Source: Helopsaltes ochotensis
Lineage: Eukaryota; Chordata; Aves; Passeriformes; Locustellidae
Direction: 5' to 3'
NCBI GenBank assembly: GCA_013400155.1
Contig: VXBM01000058.1
Coordinates: 514,398 to 578,397 of the forward strand
Length of the DNA stretch: 64,000 nt
Below the pieces are notes generated by a model that had not been told where the DNA came from, did not search any database, and saw only the letters and a list, made by a program, of their open reading frames with translations. Below are positions 38,835 to 52,180 of this stretch, piece after piece. The position numbers and the translations under genes were made by a program. Numbering within the stretch: the first letter of the stretch is position 1; each line of letters starts with the position of its first letter.

Positions 38835-40640
38835 AAGTATAAACTGAGGGAATGAGACCACTGTGAAGGTGTCCCATGTGATTGTGAGAACTCTAAAGAG
38901 CCCTAAGTAGCCAACACAGTTCTGGAAATTCCATTAACTGCTACTATTACTATAAAGTTTCTGAATCAAAGAATTATTGAGCATTTCTGACCAGAAATTT
39001 TGGGCTTCAGGAGGAAAAGATTTGGGTTACATGTCATGATGCAAATTGTGGAGGATTTCTAATAGCCTGTGATGAACTGCTGGTTGTAAACACTGACATT
39101 ATTTCTATAAGGGCTAGTATTGCAGCTTAAAACTCGAGGTTAGCTTGGTTGGGCTTTTAAAGATAAAAAAGGAAAAAGGGCGGCAGGAGACTTACGTCTT
39201 GATTTGGTTAAGAAACAAGATCAATTTTCCCAGTTACATTAAAGCAGAGCTTCTGCAAAGGCTATTCCTCTTTTTAAAAGTTTAATGGCTTAAGAGCCTC
39301 GAGTGTATTCTTCTGTGGTGGGAAACTATATAAAAATAGGAAACAAATCTGCTCTGTTTGCATCTTTCCTTGGAGTCATTTTCCTTGATCACAGAGCTTG
39401 CCAGGCCTTGCAGGGCCATGGGCAGCTTTGCAGACCGAGCTGGGTACCAGTCTGGCCTGTGCTGCCAGTTGGGGCTTGGCAACTGATTCCCCTTCACCCA
39501 GCCTGGCTGCCAGTGGTAGGGAGTATCCACCTGCCCTCGAGGGTCTTAGTGAAAATGGAAAGAACTGGGCTTCAGACTCCCCTCCTCTGTAAAGTGTTAG
39601 CTCCAGGAGAGCTGTTGCTTGATGCTGGATAAGATCCAAAGGGCAATTAAATGTCCTAACCCCCTTCCCTGCCACAGTGTGTACACAAACATGCCCACAC
39701 ACTCTTCCCTGCTGGGGGATCTGATGTGAGTGAGGTGGGGTTGGAAGAAATTGGTTTCCCCTGCTTCTCTTGGCATCCTGTACTTGGGCACCTCCAGGCC
39801 TGGCACTTCCTCAGTAAAGTTTCTTCTTGGGGAGCGTCATTTCCCAAGTGTTTGACTCTTTGCCTGTCACAACAGCCAGGAACAGGACTCTGCTGCTGGG
39901 TGTTGAAGCAGAGCTGCCCTATGCTGATGCAGAGGAATGCGGGGTAAGCGACCCTAATATGCTTTGTATGGTAGCTTGCAGCATCTGCTCTTCCATGGGG
40001 ATGATTTTTGTCCTTTATGTTGACATCTAATGAATTTTTGAGGAATATTAGCTATGATCAAAATGGTTCACAAAGTATCTGGCTTTCACCCCCAGTGAGA
40101 GAGGTCAGGCATAATAATGCTTTCTGAAATCAGTTTATCTTTGTGAATGTGTATAGAATTTAAATGAAGCTTTTTATTCAACTTACAGTCCTTCAGTTGG
40201 AAAAGAATTGCAGAGAGATGTTGAACCCTTCAGTGAAGAGAATCTCTTTCTATATTTAGATCTCTTTTATTTATTCATTTATTTTTCCTGCAGTATAGCA
40301 TAGTACTGCTGACTAGGGAACATCTGCTACCACAACACTCCTGTTTTTCTTCTTGCACTGTTTTTCCTTCTCCCCTTCCCCTATAGCTAATCTCCTGTCA
40401 GTGCTGGAGTCTTATGATGCTTCTGGGGTAGTGGCCAGGCCCTCTTCAGGTGATTCAGCTGTTGTGATTTTCAGTACGTGCCTTGGGAAGATGATTCCAT
40501 GTGTATGTTGTTCTTGTGTCTAAGAAATCCTCAAATCCTCTCATGTTAATAACTGAAAGGCTTCAATTTTAGCCAGTCTCTGTAGTCACAACCTCTTTCT
40601 TTTCCCCCTCTTCCTTCCTTCCTGTGTTCTTCCAGCCAAC

Positions 40641-40680
40641 TGTTAATAGGTAATTACCTTTGTTAATAGGTAATTACCTT
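40641..40680. repeat. Exact 20-bp tandem duplication beside a gap
   Basis: TGTTAATAGGTAATTACCTT is present twice with no mismatch, 22 bases before the N run at 40703. It may be a real local duplication or a gap-edge assembly error. Confidence 0.95.
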
Positions 40681-40702
40681 TCCCATTTCCTGTCCCCTTT
40701 CC

Positions 40703-40763
40703 NNNNNNNNNNNNNNNNNNNNNNNNNNNNNNNNNNNNNNNNNNNNNNNNNNNNNNNNNNNNN
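40703..40763. other. Assembly gap (61 N)
   Basis: A short N run inside a C/T-rich tract (CCCCTTTCC before, CCCTAAAAAA after). It probably reflects a polypyrimidine stretch that could not be resolved. Confidence 0.99.
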
Positions 40764-40954
40764 CCCTAAAAAAAGCTAGAATTTTATAATCTGACTTTTG
40801 CTCTGGTACATCCGATCTATTCCTGTTATTCTGGATGTAAGGCAGGAGATGCTGTGGTGTTGCTGGTACCACCAGGCCTGTCTGGTTCTGAGACTTGGGC
40901 TTTTCAGGCGAGAGCACAGCATCCAGTTTCTACTTGCTTTCATGAGTCACGCTT

Positions 40955-41012
40955 TTTTGATCCTTAATCATTTTATTCCTCTTGACTGAAATCCCTCCAA
41001 TTTTTCTATGTA
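40955..41012 (-). repeat. Possible ancient CR1/L3-type LINE fragment
   Basis: The + strand has TGATCCTTAATCATTTTATT and then CCCTCCAATTTTTCTATGTA. These resemble, in antisense, the conserved CR1/L3 3' stretch that I recall as 'ccctaatcatctttgttgccct...ctctccaatttctc'. The match is short, degraded and from memory, so this may be coincidence. No 3' end repeat typical of young CR1 copies is present. Confidence 0.22.
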
Positions 41013-43100
41013 ATCCCATTAATGAGATAGCATCATTTGCTCGACAGAGGCTCCAGACATCTAATTTTATTGCACAGTTTTAACATAAGCCTCAGCTGGC
41101 ACCATCTTGTTATGAGAACTTGACACATGCAATTGCTTTGCTGTTTAGAGGTCTGGGCATTGGTTTTCTGATGTAATTGCTCTTTTACTTGTCCTTTCAT
41201 CACAAGACAGGCTTCTCTTTTTGCTTTCATTTGCAGTTAGCTACTGAATCTTGAAGGAAAAAACCTTTTTTTTTTGCTGACATCTAATCTCATTTAGTAA
41301 TTCGATGGGATGGTTTTAAGAATAGCAGGAAAATGTCTAGATTGAAGTAATCTAAGGGAACCCCCACCAAATTTGGGAAATCTGGGAAATTGAACAAATT
41401 CAGAGAGCTTTTCTTTCTTGTCCAGTTCCACATTGATGTGACTTTGTTGCCATTGTGGTTTCTCAAATATATTTTTTACTTATAACAGAAGGGTTAAGAC
41501 TCATTCCTTCTGTAACTGCATGTCTACATGGGTCTGATGTGCTTGTTATCCTTCCCACCCTTCTAGACTTGTGGGCATGATTTCCCCAAGCAGGAGAAAG
41601 GGATAGTGTTAGCGCTGATTTTCAGCACTGAGCTTTAGGTGCACGCGTTTGGGAGTTTGTGGTGCTGGTTGCTCAGTCAGGTGGGTTGACTTGGGGGCCG
41701 TAGTTCCCAAAGGGCACCTTCCTGCCCTCCTTTTCCCACCAGCCCTGTTTGCAAATGGGCTGTGACAGCCCTGGAGTCAGAGTGCTGCAACCCCATGCAG
41801 AACCCCAGAGCAGGAGTTCTGGGTGCAATAAAGTACTCAGCCTCTGTGCTTTTCCTGGGGTATTGTTGGCTTTATTTGAACCGTGGTGTACGGTAGCTGG
41901 GAGGCAGGTCTCTGGCCCAAGGAGCTGCAGCTTCTCATCCTCCTTCAGCTGAGGATGCTGAGGCAGGGCACTGGGATGTAGTGCCCAGAGAGCTGCCAGT
42001 TCTCTGGGACACACAGCTGCGTGCATCCCACCTCTTCCCTGCAACGGGCCTGACATTTAGGAATGCTGGATCACCAAGGGCTGAGGTCGGCAGCTCCAAA
42101 GAATGGAAAAACCCAACTGGCTCATTGTAAACCTGTAAATGGCAAGTCTCAGCTTGAGCTAAACCACCCATTCCTGAGGAATGACAAAAGAGTGAGAATA
42201 AATCTTTTGTTAATAGCTGAACCACACTTTCAGTCCCAGGTTCTGATTTGATTTTATTTTAGTAGAGCATGTTTTCCATTTGGGTATGAGTGTGATTTAG
42301 ATGTGTGTATATAAAGGATCCATTCTTCTTTGGATCCTAAGGTTTTCATTAGGACTGTGGCTGTCCTGCTTGTAGGTGCATTTCATGTCAAATGGGCACT
42401 CCTGTGCCCTTTTCAGCTGGAAACCTCCTTTTCACCTATCCCAGCACTAAGTGCCACCAGATGGAAATGCAAAATTTGGAGTATTTCCAGAAAATAAGTT
42501 ACTCTCTACTCAGAAAGAAGTAGTGCCTGCTTTCTCCATGCCTTTTAACAGATTTTGTTTAAGTTCTGCGTGGTTCATTCTTCTTTAATATCATAATTGG
42601 CTTATATTGATTCTAATGTTTCTTGATTTCTGTCCCTTTGAGCCATGGTGGTGGCATGAAGGGAGCTGCCTAAATGACTTTCTCTCTCCTGCTGTAGCTT
42701 TTCCAGGCACTGGTGCAGTAATGCAAAAGGACAGAGGTTAAAAATGCTGTCTTCAATTTTTAAAGTGGTGTAGTAGGTTTAATTTTTTTTGCCTTTTTAT
42801 TGGAAGACTCTTCAAAGTGAAGTCAGAGCTGAATAATCAGCAGTGGGTCAGGCAGTCTTATTCCTCCAGTTCCTACCAGTGGACAAGCTTTTTCTCAGCA
42901 GCCTGGGAGGCTGAGAGGAGCATAAACAGTGGAAATAATTGTATTCTTATAAGTATGCTTTAATGAAATGGGAAAATATATTTTAGTGATATTGTTTTTA
43001 GAGGAATGATACTCATTGCTTGCCTGTCCTATCGGATTGATTTGGTGAGTTTATTAATACAGGCTTTGTGGAAGGTATGATGTGGAAACTTCTGTGATGG

Positions 43101-43120
43101 TGTATCTTAATGTATCTTAA
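43101..43120. repeat. Exact 10-bp tandem duplication
   Basis: TGTATCTTAA occurs twice in a row. A minor slippage-type repeat. Confidence 0.9.
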
Positions 43121-45447
43121 TCCCATAAGGGGGATGAAAGTCTTGTTTAATGATTTGTATAAATGGCATTTGTGGGGTAACTGTTTTAAAACCAAGTGTT
43201 GCACATACTGATAGAGATTTAAAAGTAGACAAGAAGTAAAATAAATAAATGGAGTTTCGTCTTTCAAAATAGCTTAATAGCTTCATTACCAAAGCAAAAA
43301 GAAAGTGTTTCCTGTACTAAGCTGGCTGCAGGCTGGTGATGACACTGGGACCAAGGCCACAGCTGGGTGTCTGTGGCACCAGTGTAGTGTCAGCAGTTGG
43401 AAACCAGCTTTGACTGGTGTAACTCTGGGGCACACCTGATCCTGATACATGTTGTGTTTTCTGGGAGAGCTGAGCGGGGTCTGAGGTGCCCTGACCTGTG
43501 CCTGCCCTCCAGCAGCAGCTCTGGCCCCTTCAGCAAAACCACAGCCTGTTGCCCTTGTTCCTGCTCTTTTGGCTTTACTGGCTGCTGCCTACAGTATTCA
43601 TTTCCCCCTCTGTCTCTCTGTTTTTCTCCCATTTTTTTTCTTTTCTCAAAAGTAGCTTTCACCATTAGGGACAACTCCATCACCTGTGGGCCCTGCTAAT
43701 CAATCTCCACGCACATGATCTCACAGGCTTTGAGCAACAGGATGTACAGCAGTGCAGCAGAGACTGGAAGTTTGGTCTGCAAGGGCTAAACAGGCAAATG
43801 GGGATACAGTTCAGCATCATAAAGTCACCCTAGGACATTGGGGGAAGCTCATAATAAGCTCATAGCATGAATAGAGAGGAAGACTGATTGAGATTTAATT
43901 ATCATCTTTAGAATTACAGTGTTTCTCATTGGGATACATATTTTTTAAAATGAAACATTGTCTTAAAATTGCCCTCCTCAGTCTGATTCTAATTCCTTGT
44001 GTAAAGGAGTCATTTAGGAATAATGTCTTCTCAGATATTACTGCCTATTTTTGGTTTTCTGCCTTGTTAATTTTGATTGCAAAGGCCTTGCAGCAGGACT
44101 GTCTCTTACCGCATACTTGCAAAATACCCCATTTTTACTCTAGCCCTACATGCCTCTATAGCAAATTTAGTAATGCTGTGTTGTTGCTTTTATTGGTCCT
44201 TGCATTTTTAAAACTTACAATGTTGTTACTTTTTTGCCTGTAGACCACACTTCCCTAAGCTGTTTTCTCCAGCATTTCTGGCCTATGCAACCTCTTCCAC
44301 TGATGTCCCATCCTAATCAGCTCAGCCTGTAGTGGCCAAGTCTGTTATCGCTTGAGCATTCAAGGGTGCGGCATCTGCTGGGCCTGGGGGCCCTTCCGCA
44401 TCTAGAAAATGTTTAAATTGATGAGCTGTCCTTCCAGTTTCAAACAGCCCACAGAGCAAGGTTTTGGTGGAGGCAATTTCAGCCTCTTCCCCTTCATTGG
44501 TCCCCAGTGCCTAAGTTTTAGCCCTGGGTCACTGAAGCATGGGTGAATGGCTTCCCTCTGCTGCCTTGTAATTGTATTACTGTTGTGGGTTGGTTTTGTG
44601 TCTTCATAGTGGAACAGACAAAATGTAACAAGAACACTGTCCCTCATGTCAGTACCCAGAGACCAAGGTATCTTTACTGGTTTTATGTCCTGTTCACTCA
44701 AAATGGCTGAAAATGCATCCACAGTCTCTCTGGGATGGTAAAATCCAGATGACATAAATGGGTAGTTAAAAATCTCGTGCTTTACTTAAATTTCCACAAA
44801 TAATTTAAGAAACCTACTCCTGTTGAAAGTTTATTGCTCTTTTGGCTGCTGAAACCATAGTTGATCAGAAGCTGTACTTATTAAAACCTCCTCACTTCAT
44901 ACTTATAAAACTCAATAAAAGTGCTCTGTTTGTATCTATAGAATGGTCAAGGATGATTGTTTTGTGTGCAGCTGTAAATATAAATCCCACTATCTGCCTG
45001 GTCTTCATTACCATTTTGTAGGCCTGTAATATTAAGATGGCCATTAACTTTAATAAAGAAACAAATTAAACAAGTGAGAAAAGCTAATTGTACCATCATT
45101 CTCCAGCCTGCTGTTTTCCATCATGTTTCATCTGGGTCAGAAGCACAGAGGGTTTTTATCTTCTTGCTTTATTAAAGGCCTGCTACTGTTATCCATGAGT
45201 ATTACTTATTTTGTATTGTGAACTGAGAGATTGTTTCTCTGCTTCCTTCTCCCCTCATAAAGTGAACCAAAAAGATACACATGACTTCTTGCATGGGGCA
45301 AAACTTAGTAGCTTCACTATATTTAGATATAGATAAAGGGCTGGTTGGTGAGAGATGTAGAGGCTGTAATGATGCATTTGCCAAAGGTGACATACATCAA
45401 ATAAACTAATAACCCCAAAAGCAGGCTGTATAAAGATGAAGTTGTTT

Positions 45448-45468
45448 GTTTTGTTTTGTTTTGTTTTT
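45448..45468. repeat. (GTTTT)n microsatellite
   Basis: Four GTTTT units, the last extending into a longer T run. Confidence 0.9.
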
Positions 45469-48400
45469 TACTTTTTATTTGTTTAGTGTTCTAGAAATAA
45501 AAGAAAAAAAAGAGAAAAAGAAGAATCCTGAAGTTGTGGAAGAGTAAACTGCTTGCAAAAACCTTGAAACATGACTTCATTGGCTGAATCATGTTCTAAC
45601 ATTGAAAACGGAGAGTTGCATGTTATTTCTTTTTCAAAATATGCCTATATGGCAAGGGTCTGCCCTGTACCTGTGAAGCTGCTGAGTTTTGCTGTGGGCT
45701 CTGCTGTGAGCAAGGTGGGATGAGCTGTGCATTATGGCAGCAGCCCTTAGGCAGCACTCACTGCAGGGCATTTGACACTGCCTGCTCTCAGCTTAGGAAA
45801 GAGTCGCTCTTGCATATTATTTTTTTAATTACATGCATGGAAAACCCATTTATGTCAGTGAGAATTTATACTTTAAATGAGAGCAGAGGATCTAATAGAA
45901 ACATGAAGGGTAGATGCAAGTGCAGAAGGTTGTTAAAGTGCCGTAATGCTTCATTTCCTGATGTCCAGGAGTCTTAGGTGGAGAATACAAATTTGGTAAA
46001 GCAATTCAATTAATCTTTAACTGAGCCTGCTTTAAATAGTATCTTCTGCAGTGTTCAGTTTTGCTGTGTTGGATGTATTTTGGCATAAGTTTATTTGCTT
46101 ATTGCTAAAATGGCATTGTAGGAATAATGTATACTGAGCGGTAGAAGTTATGTCTTCTGTCCTGTCAGATATGTTGGTGGTATTTGTTTTTTCCTTAGCA
46201 TTTGCACTGGTGACATTTTTCAAGCCATGGTTCAAGTAAAGGGCATCTTGTTATTCGGGAAGTTCATACATCCCATCTAAAAATGATCCTATATTGCAGT
46301 CAGCTTCATATTTCTGCTTTAACTACCTTCACAGAAGAAAGTTTTCTCCATAGAAGAAGTCTGTTTTCTGTGTATCGTAGAGCAACTTTGCTCTAAATAG
46401 ATGTATATTAGTTAAAGGAAGTCAATTTTGCCTATTTCAGTTTCCTTTTGGATTTTCACTGAGAAAATATGTTTCAATTAATTTTAAAGAACTCCGTGAA
46501 AAGAATAAGACCACCACCTTGCGAGGAGAGCACTGGTGACAGAGAGGATTTCTGGGAGCTGCCCTGCATGTTTGTGGCCAGCAAAGGGCTGGAACTACCT
46601 GGGTGTGGAGCCTTCTCCCTGTGGTTCCCCTTGGGTTTGCTTCCAGAGGGAGGGAGCCCAAGACTGGGTGTATTGTCAGGAAGATCAGGGAGGGGATTGA
46701 GTTTTATAGAGATGTGTGAAAATATGCTGAAAATAGTTGTGTGTGCACTCCCAGGAGGACTAGAGGACTGTGGTCCCTATTTGTCGGGCTGCATGGGAAG
46801 GCTTTCAATTGCTGTGGACCATGTAGACAGACCAGGCATCTGGGAAGAGAGGTGCTCTGCCCCAGTGCTGACAAATTGTGTTGAGGGGTCTCCTCAGTTC
46901 CTTGGAGCAAGGCTCAGGGTGCCAGGCTTTGCCTGTGGAGAAACCTGTTCCCAGCATTGCTTTTCCTTGCATGAGTAAGTAAGAGCAGAAAGGTTGCACC
47001 GAGTAAGCCAGACTTTGCTCAGATATATGTGTATCTGAGCCCGTTTTCTTTGGCAGTAGACTGTAGAAAATAACCCCTAAACAAAAAAATCCCCTTGAAA
47101 ATGCAAAGGTATAGAAAGTCACAGCATCGATTGGCATGTTGTGCCTTGCTCCTCCCCTTGCTGCATGTATTTTGCCACTTGCACAACAATTGTGTACATT
47201 TCTTCTTACTGCTTGTAGAGGATGCCTTGGGTCCCAGTGAAGTAAGTGGGTGACAATGCATTATATGGAGCCTGGGAAAATTTTTTTAACTTAAACGTAA
47301 ATCCCTTTGGTAGGAATCTAGCACTTTCTTTGGCTTCAGAGCTTTGACATTATTAGTTGCCTTTGATTCAACAAAAGCTTGAATTGGAAGTCACTGGCCC
47401 TTGATTTTGTTAGCAAATGGTACTTACCATCAGAATTCATCTAAATCAAACCTCTTAGTGTAAAACAAGGCATTAAGCAGTTTATATTTCATTCAGTTAT
47501 GGCAGAGATAGTGATTGGCATTCAAAGAGCACTGTGTAAAATGCCAAGATATAGGAATTAAAGATGCTCTCTGTGACTTTGTTTAAGAACAAGCACTGTC
47601 CATTCCTGAATTTCACCCTTGCTTCTAAAAGCAAAGGGAAGCTTGTGAGGTATGCTAAGGAGGCCAGACACTGTGTGCAGGTGAATGCTCAGCCACTCTT
47701 TACTTAGGGTGATTTGTACTTCTGTAGTATTTCTGAACCAGAAATATCCCTAAGCCCCTTCTAAAACAGCTTTGTTGTCCCCTGCTGCTCAGCTGCCGCT
47801 CTCTGCCAGCAGCCCTGTTTGCAGAGGTCAGATCAGCTCACCAGAGCTTGGGGGAAAACCGTGTGGGCACACTGTACTGTGGATAAAATACACAAGGGGA
47901 AGACTGAAAAAGATGATGAGAATTAAAATGCATACTTCTATTAAGTAGTAATGCATTGAATGAAGGTACTAAAAAGCAATATATATTAATGGAATTCCTT
48001 TGATACACAAAGCTCCACAGAATACTTCTATATCTTGAAACACAAATGTAAGTTATTTTGTCAGTTTCAGAAATACCACTTTTCAGGGTACTCAGAGCTG
48101 TTGTTTAATTATAGCTGTCTTTGTAGGAGATAATGTACCAAAATAGTTTTCTCTGAAAGAATATTTAAATTTCAAAACCAATTTAATCTCTCTACAGCAG
48201 GAAATATTTAAATTTTGAAATTCCAAATTTACAGCGTACTTTAGGAGATAATCTTCAGTTACACATATATATGGTATCATACAGCTTATGCCAGTAAGTT
48301 CCAGATTTTGCAGTCTGGCACAAAGCCAGGACACCAGTGTGAAGCGCAGTTGCAGTTGCAAGGTCCTAGATAGCTACAGATGTGTCAGGGTATTTATTTT

Positions 48401-51400
48401 TTATGCTGTAGAAAATATTGTGCTCATTGCATTTGTTCAGGCAAAGCCTTCTGGTCATAGGAGCTAATTGCTTCTATAATAATTAAAGTTCAAATGTCTA
48501 AGACCTAATAGCTTTAGACATATAAAAATTAAAATGAGATTGAAATTTATTATGTTGGCTACGCTGAGCAGATGCTGCAGTCACTGTCAATTGTTTTGTT
48601 CTAGCGCGTCCTTGAGAAATGTTTCCATCTTGGTGTGGCTGTTGCAATGTAAGGATGGAGCTGTGGTTTGTATTGCTGGAGAACACAGGAAGCTGCTGCC
48701 TCTCCATGGCCCTCGGGGCATTAGGGACCCTGCTGGGAGCTGGCGCTCAGGAGGAGGAGGCACCCTTCCTTCACAGCACATGAAGTTATTCTTCAACAGA
48801 ATCAAAAAACTTCTGGTTCTTCGGTTGTTGCTCCCTGGTATTGTTGCAACGGGCACCTCCCCACTCAGCAGCATGAAATGTGCGGGGAGAGGTGTTGGCA
48901 GATCTTTTCAGATGTGCTTTTTCACAACAAAGGCGTGTGTGCTTATTCTGTGAAGGTATTCTGTGCGGCTCTTCCCCTGAAGCCATGGATATTGTTTCTT
49001 TGATTTCCATTAGAATACTGCAAAATTTGCATTTGGCACTGGGTACCGCTGCTCACACTAGTTTGAGCCAACATGAGCCTTCTTGGGAATTTGTAATCTC
49101 TGGTTACAGCTGTACTATGCTTAAACCCAGCAGTACTTATTTTGGGCCGCTCCTGTGTGCTGAAACTTCCCACTGGAGCAAATGACACTGGCAAGCAAGC
49201 AGGCTGAAATTGAAATTGGCTTACAGATCCATCCTCCTGCAGATGAGGTACTGGTGGCCAAGCCCATAGGTGCACAGGCTGCCAGAATGTAGATTAATGT
49301 TGCAATCTAAAATGATCTATGTCATAAGAGAAAGGAAGGTCCTTTGTGCCACCTCTGTTTCTGTTAGTTCCAGAAGTAATCCTGTTCTCCTTGTACTATT
49401 GCAATATATTCTGCAATGCAGTGTGATGTATAAATATATTAGTTCAGAAGAGGAAGAAATGTTCCCATTCCAGGATTTGGATGTCAGTGTCTGAGACTAA
49501 TAACTCCTTTTATATATCTTATTAAAAGATTATTTTCTTTCCATAGTTAATTAAAAGTTCATAACAGTAACCATCACAATGCTTTTGGGCAACTTTAAGG
49601 TCTCATGCATGTTATCTACTGCTGATCAATTACCTTTATTGTAAACTATTGTGAATATTTGACTTGAGGCAGGTGGTAATTCAGTAAGCTTCTCTGGGAC
49701 TCTAAGTTGTATAGGGATAACAGGTGCAACAGAAGTATGAGGGTGTTTTGTTTGATTGTTTATTTTTTTTGTCTAAGAAAGGAGACAGATCAAGTTTAAA
49801 ATTTACAGTCTGGTTTGGAAAATGAGTAAGTACTTATAAGTGAAAAATTTCCCTTGTGTTACTAACCCAAGAATCTCTGGTATTCACCTACAGTCATTTC
49901 ACAGCAAGATCCTATTAAATGATACATATTGCCACAGAAGTAAAATACTGAATTTCACAGAAATTTAAATTTGGAATTAAGTGTATCATGTTTTATCAGT
50001 GAATGAAAAACTAATGTTGAGTTGGTAGTACTCTGTTAACTTTGATGAAGCAGAATACCCACTGAGGTTGTGGTCCATCCCTTTTTGGAAGCTGATGCTT
50101 ATTTGCCTGTTAGATACTAGGATTGCTTTCTGAGTACTAGAGCATAGCACACTGAGGAAAAAGAATTACTGAATTAATCAGCTAGGGCATGATGACATGA
50201 CCTTTTGATTAAAGTGCTCTCAAGATTTAAATGGCATGGCAGTGACCTGACTTTATGATCCCAAACTTGAGATGTAGATAACCTTACATTTAATAGATGT
50301 TCATACACAAACATTTAAAGTAGAAGAATACTAACTTAAATGAGCAAATTTTGGAAGACAAACAATTTGAAAGAGTCTTTAAGTGTACTTTATAAAGTTT
50401 ACTGAAGATTCATTGAACTGTTTGCTGAGAAAGATTTGTCAATGAGTAGTTATTTGGTGGGATTTTTTTCACCCTTGGGGACTTGTTTTTTTTCAGTGTT
50501 TGTTGTGGGTACCCCCATCCCACAATTTATTTTTTAAAAGGAGGAAAAGGAAGATGCAAGTTTAGAAACAGATTTAAATTAATATCTCCAAGATTAGAGG
50601 AAGGTCTTCCTAAAGACTGGTGCAGTTGAGTAGTAAACTGGGAGAGCTGATAAGGAAAATAGAAAACAAAATAAGATATGTGTGTTGTGATTATTTTGAG
50701 AATATCATTGAAGTTGATTCTGAGTGTTCTCTGGAACAAGATGAACAGAAAACCAAACTAGTTTTAGTTATTTATGAAAGCTGCTTTTTTTGACTGAATT
50801 ATCTGTAGGCTGGGAGTAATTCCCTGTGCTGATGTCTGACTCATTCTTACAAATAGTGCAATAATACTCTTCAGCTTTGTCAGCTGTTTGTAACCACTGT
50901 GGCCAGAATCCCCACAGGAATTATCATTAATGGGTTGCAGTATTTGGGTTGCCTTTGCTATGGTATAAATTGGCATACTTCCTTTGACTGAACTGCCATG
51001 CTAAGTTATATCATTTAAGAATCTGGCGTTCTAGTTTGACATGTGGCTTGGAGTTACTATTGATTGAAAGCAGTCTGTTAATAAAATCAAAGTAATTGAA
51101 TACAGCCTATGGGAACCAGTGCTGTTTGTTATTAGACAGAAACGTTAAAAATATTAAGTAATTTTTGAAATTATTTGTATGAAACAGCATAATACTAATT
51201 TAAAGAAAGGTGTGTTTTCACCTCAGAGCTTTGACTTGAGTTGCATTTGCAGGCCTTCCTACAAAGCCAAATAAATTGTGTCACTCTGCATTACCAAATA
51301 GGAAAAAATATATACATCAAAGAAATATATTGTATATGTAATTCAAGTTTGGAACCGTTTGCGGCACTTCCTTGTAGTGAGGATAAATGGAATTACTTTA

Positions 51401-52065
51401 ATTACCAGTGACTTACTGATGAACTGCTCTAAGGTTTTTGTTCTGCAATACTTTCCTTATCTGTGTATATAGGGTTTTGTTCAACGTTATCAGTTTTATG
51501 CAGACAGCGTGCGCCTTCAGGGTGGCACTTGTCCCAAAGCAAGGGACCAGTGTGGGCTATTGCTGTAGCTGTGCCCTGCAGAGGTTTAATGCGGGGCGTT
51601 GGCTGGAGAGGGAGGCACGTCTCCAGAGAGCCCCATGCTGTGGTGCCTGTGCGTGTCTGCACATCCCAGCTCCCGGCCCTGCCACCAGCGGTCTCTGAAT
51701 GGCACCCAGCAGCCACTGAGCATCATTTGGCAGGGTGATGCCTCTCGTGGAGCTTCTTTCAATGGCTGCAGCCCCCAAAGAACTCGCTGGCCTGACTGCC
51801 TGCCCAGCCCTGACTCCCTGGGCACGGCTGCTGCTGCCTCATGCTGCTGTGGTGCTCCACTGAGTGCTCTCAGGCACGTCTACCTACGGTGCAAATGTGG
51901 CCTTTTAAAAAATTGTTTTGTTTGTGAGCCACTAAGTAAAAGATGCCCAGGAAGACACAGGCTAGGATCCCTGTGTCCTGGTCCTGCTCATCAGCTGCAG
52001 TTGTGTCCATTTTTCAGTTTCTATGTGTGGTACTGTCACAAGCAAGTGAGCCTTGGTTAAATAGG

Positions 52066-52080
52066 TAAATAAATAAATAA
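52066..52080. repeat. (TAAA)n short microsatellite
   Basis: GGTAAATAAATAAATAAG, three to four units, just upstream of the 44-bp duplication. Confidence 0.85.
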
Positions 52081-52092
52081 GAATTGATCAGG

Positions 52093-52180
52093 CCACAGAT
52101 TTAGGATGTCTATGTACCTCCCTGGGATGCTGGCTACCACAGATTTAGGATGTCTATGTACCTCCCTGGGATGCTGGCTA
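52093..52180. repeat. Perfect 44-bp tandem duplication
   Basis: Copy 1 is 52093-52136 and copy 2 is 52137-52180. Each begins CCACAGATTTAGGATG and ends GGATGCTGGCTA, with no mismatch across 44 bases. Zero divergence implies a recent event or an assembly duplication. The flanks do not continue the repeat. Confidence 0.97.

Noticed and set aside
46469..46978. 169-codon open frame on the + strand
   Set aside because: No recognisable domain or repeats. It sits in a locally GC-richer part of the intron where stops are rare by chance, with no splice or promoter context.
51599..52060. 153-codon open frame on the + strand
   Set aside because: Stop-poor because of the GC-rich patch, with overlapping frames on both strands there. 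The peptide is Cys/Ser/Pro-rich without any family pattern.
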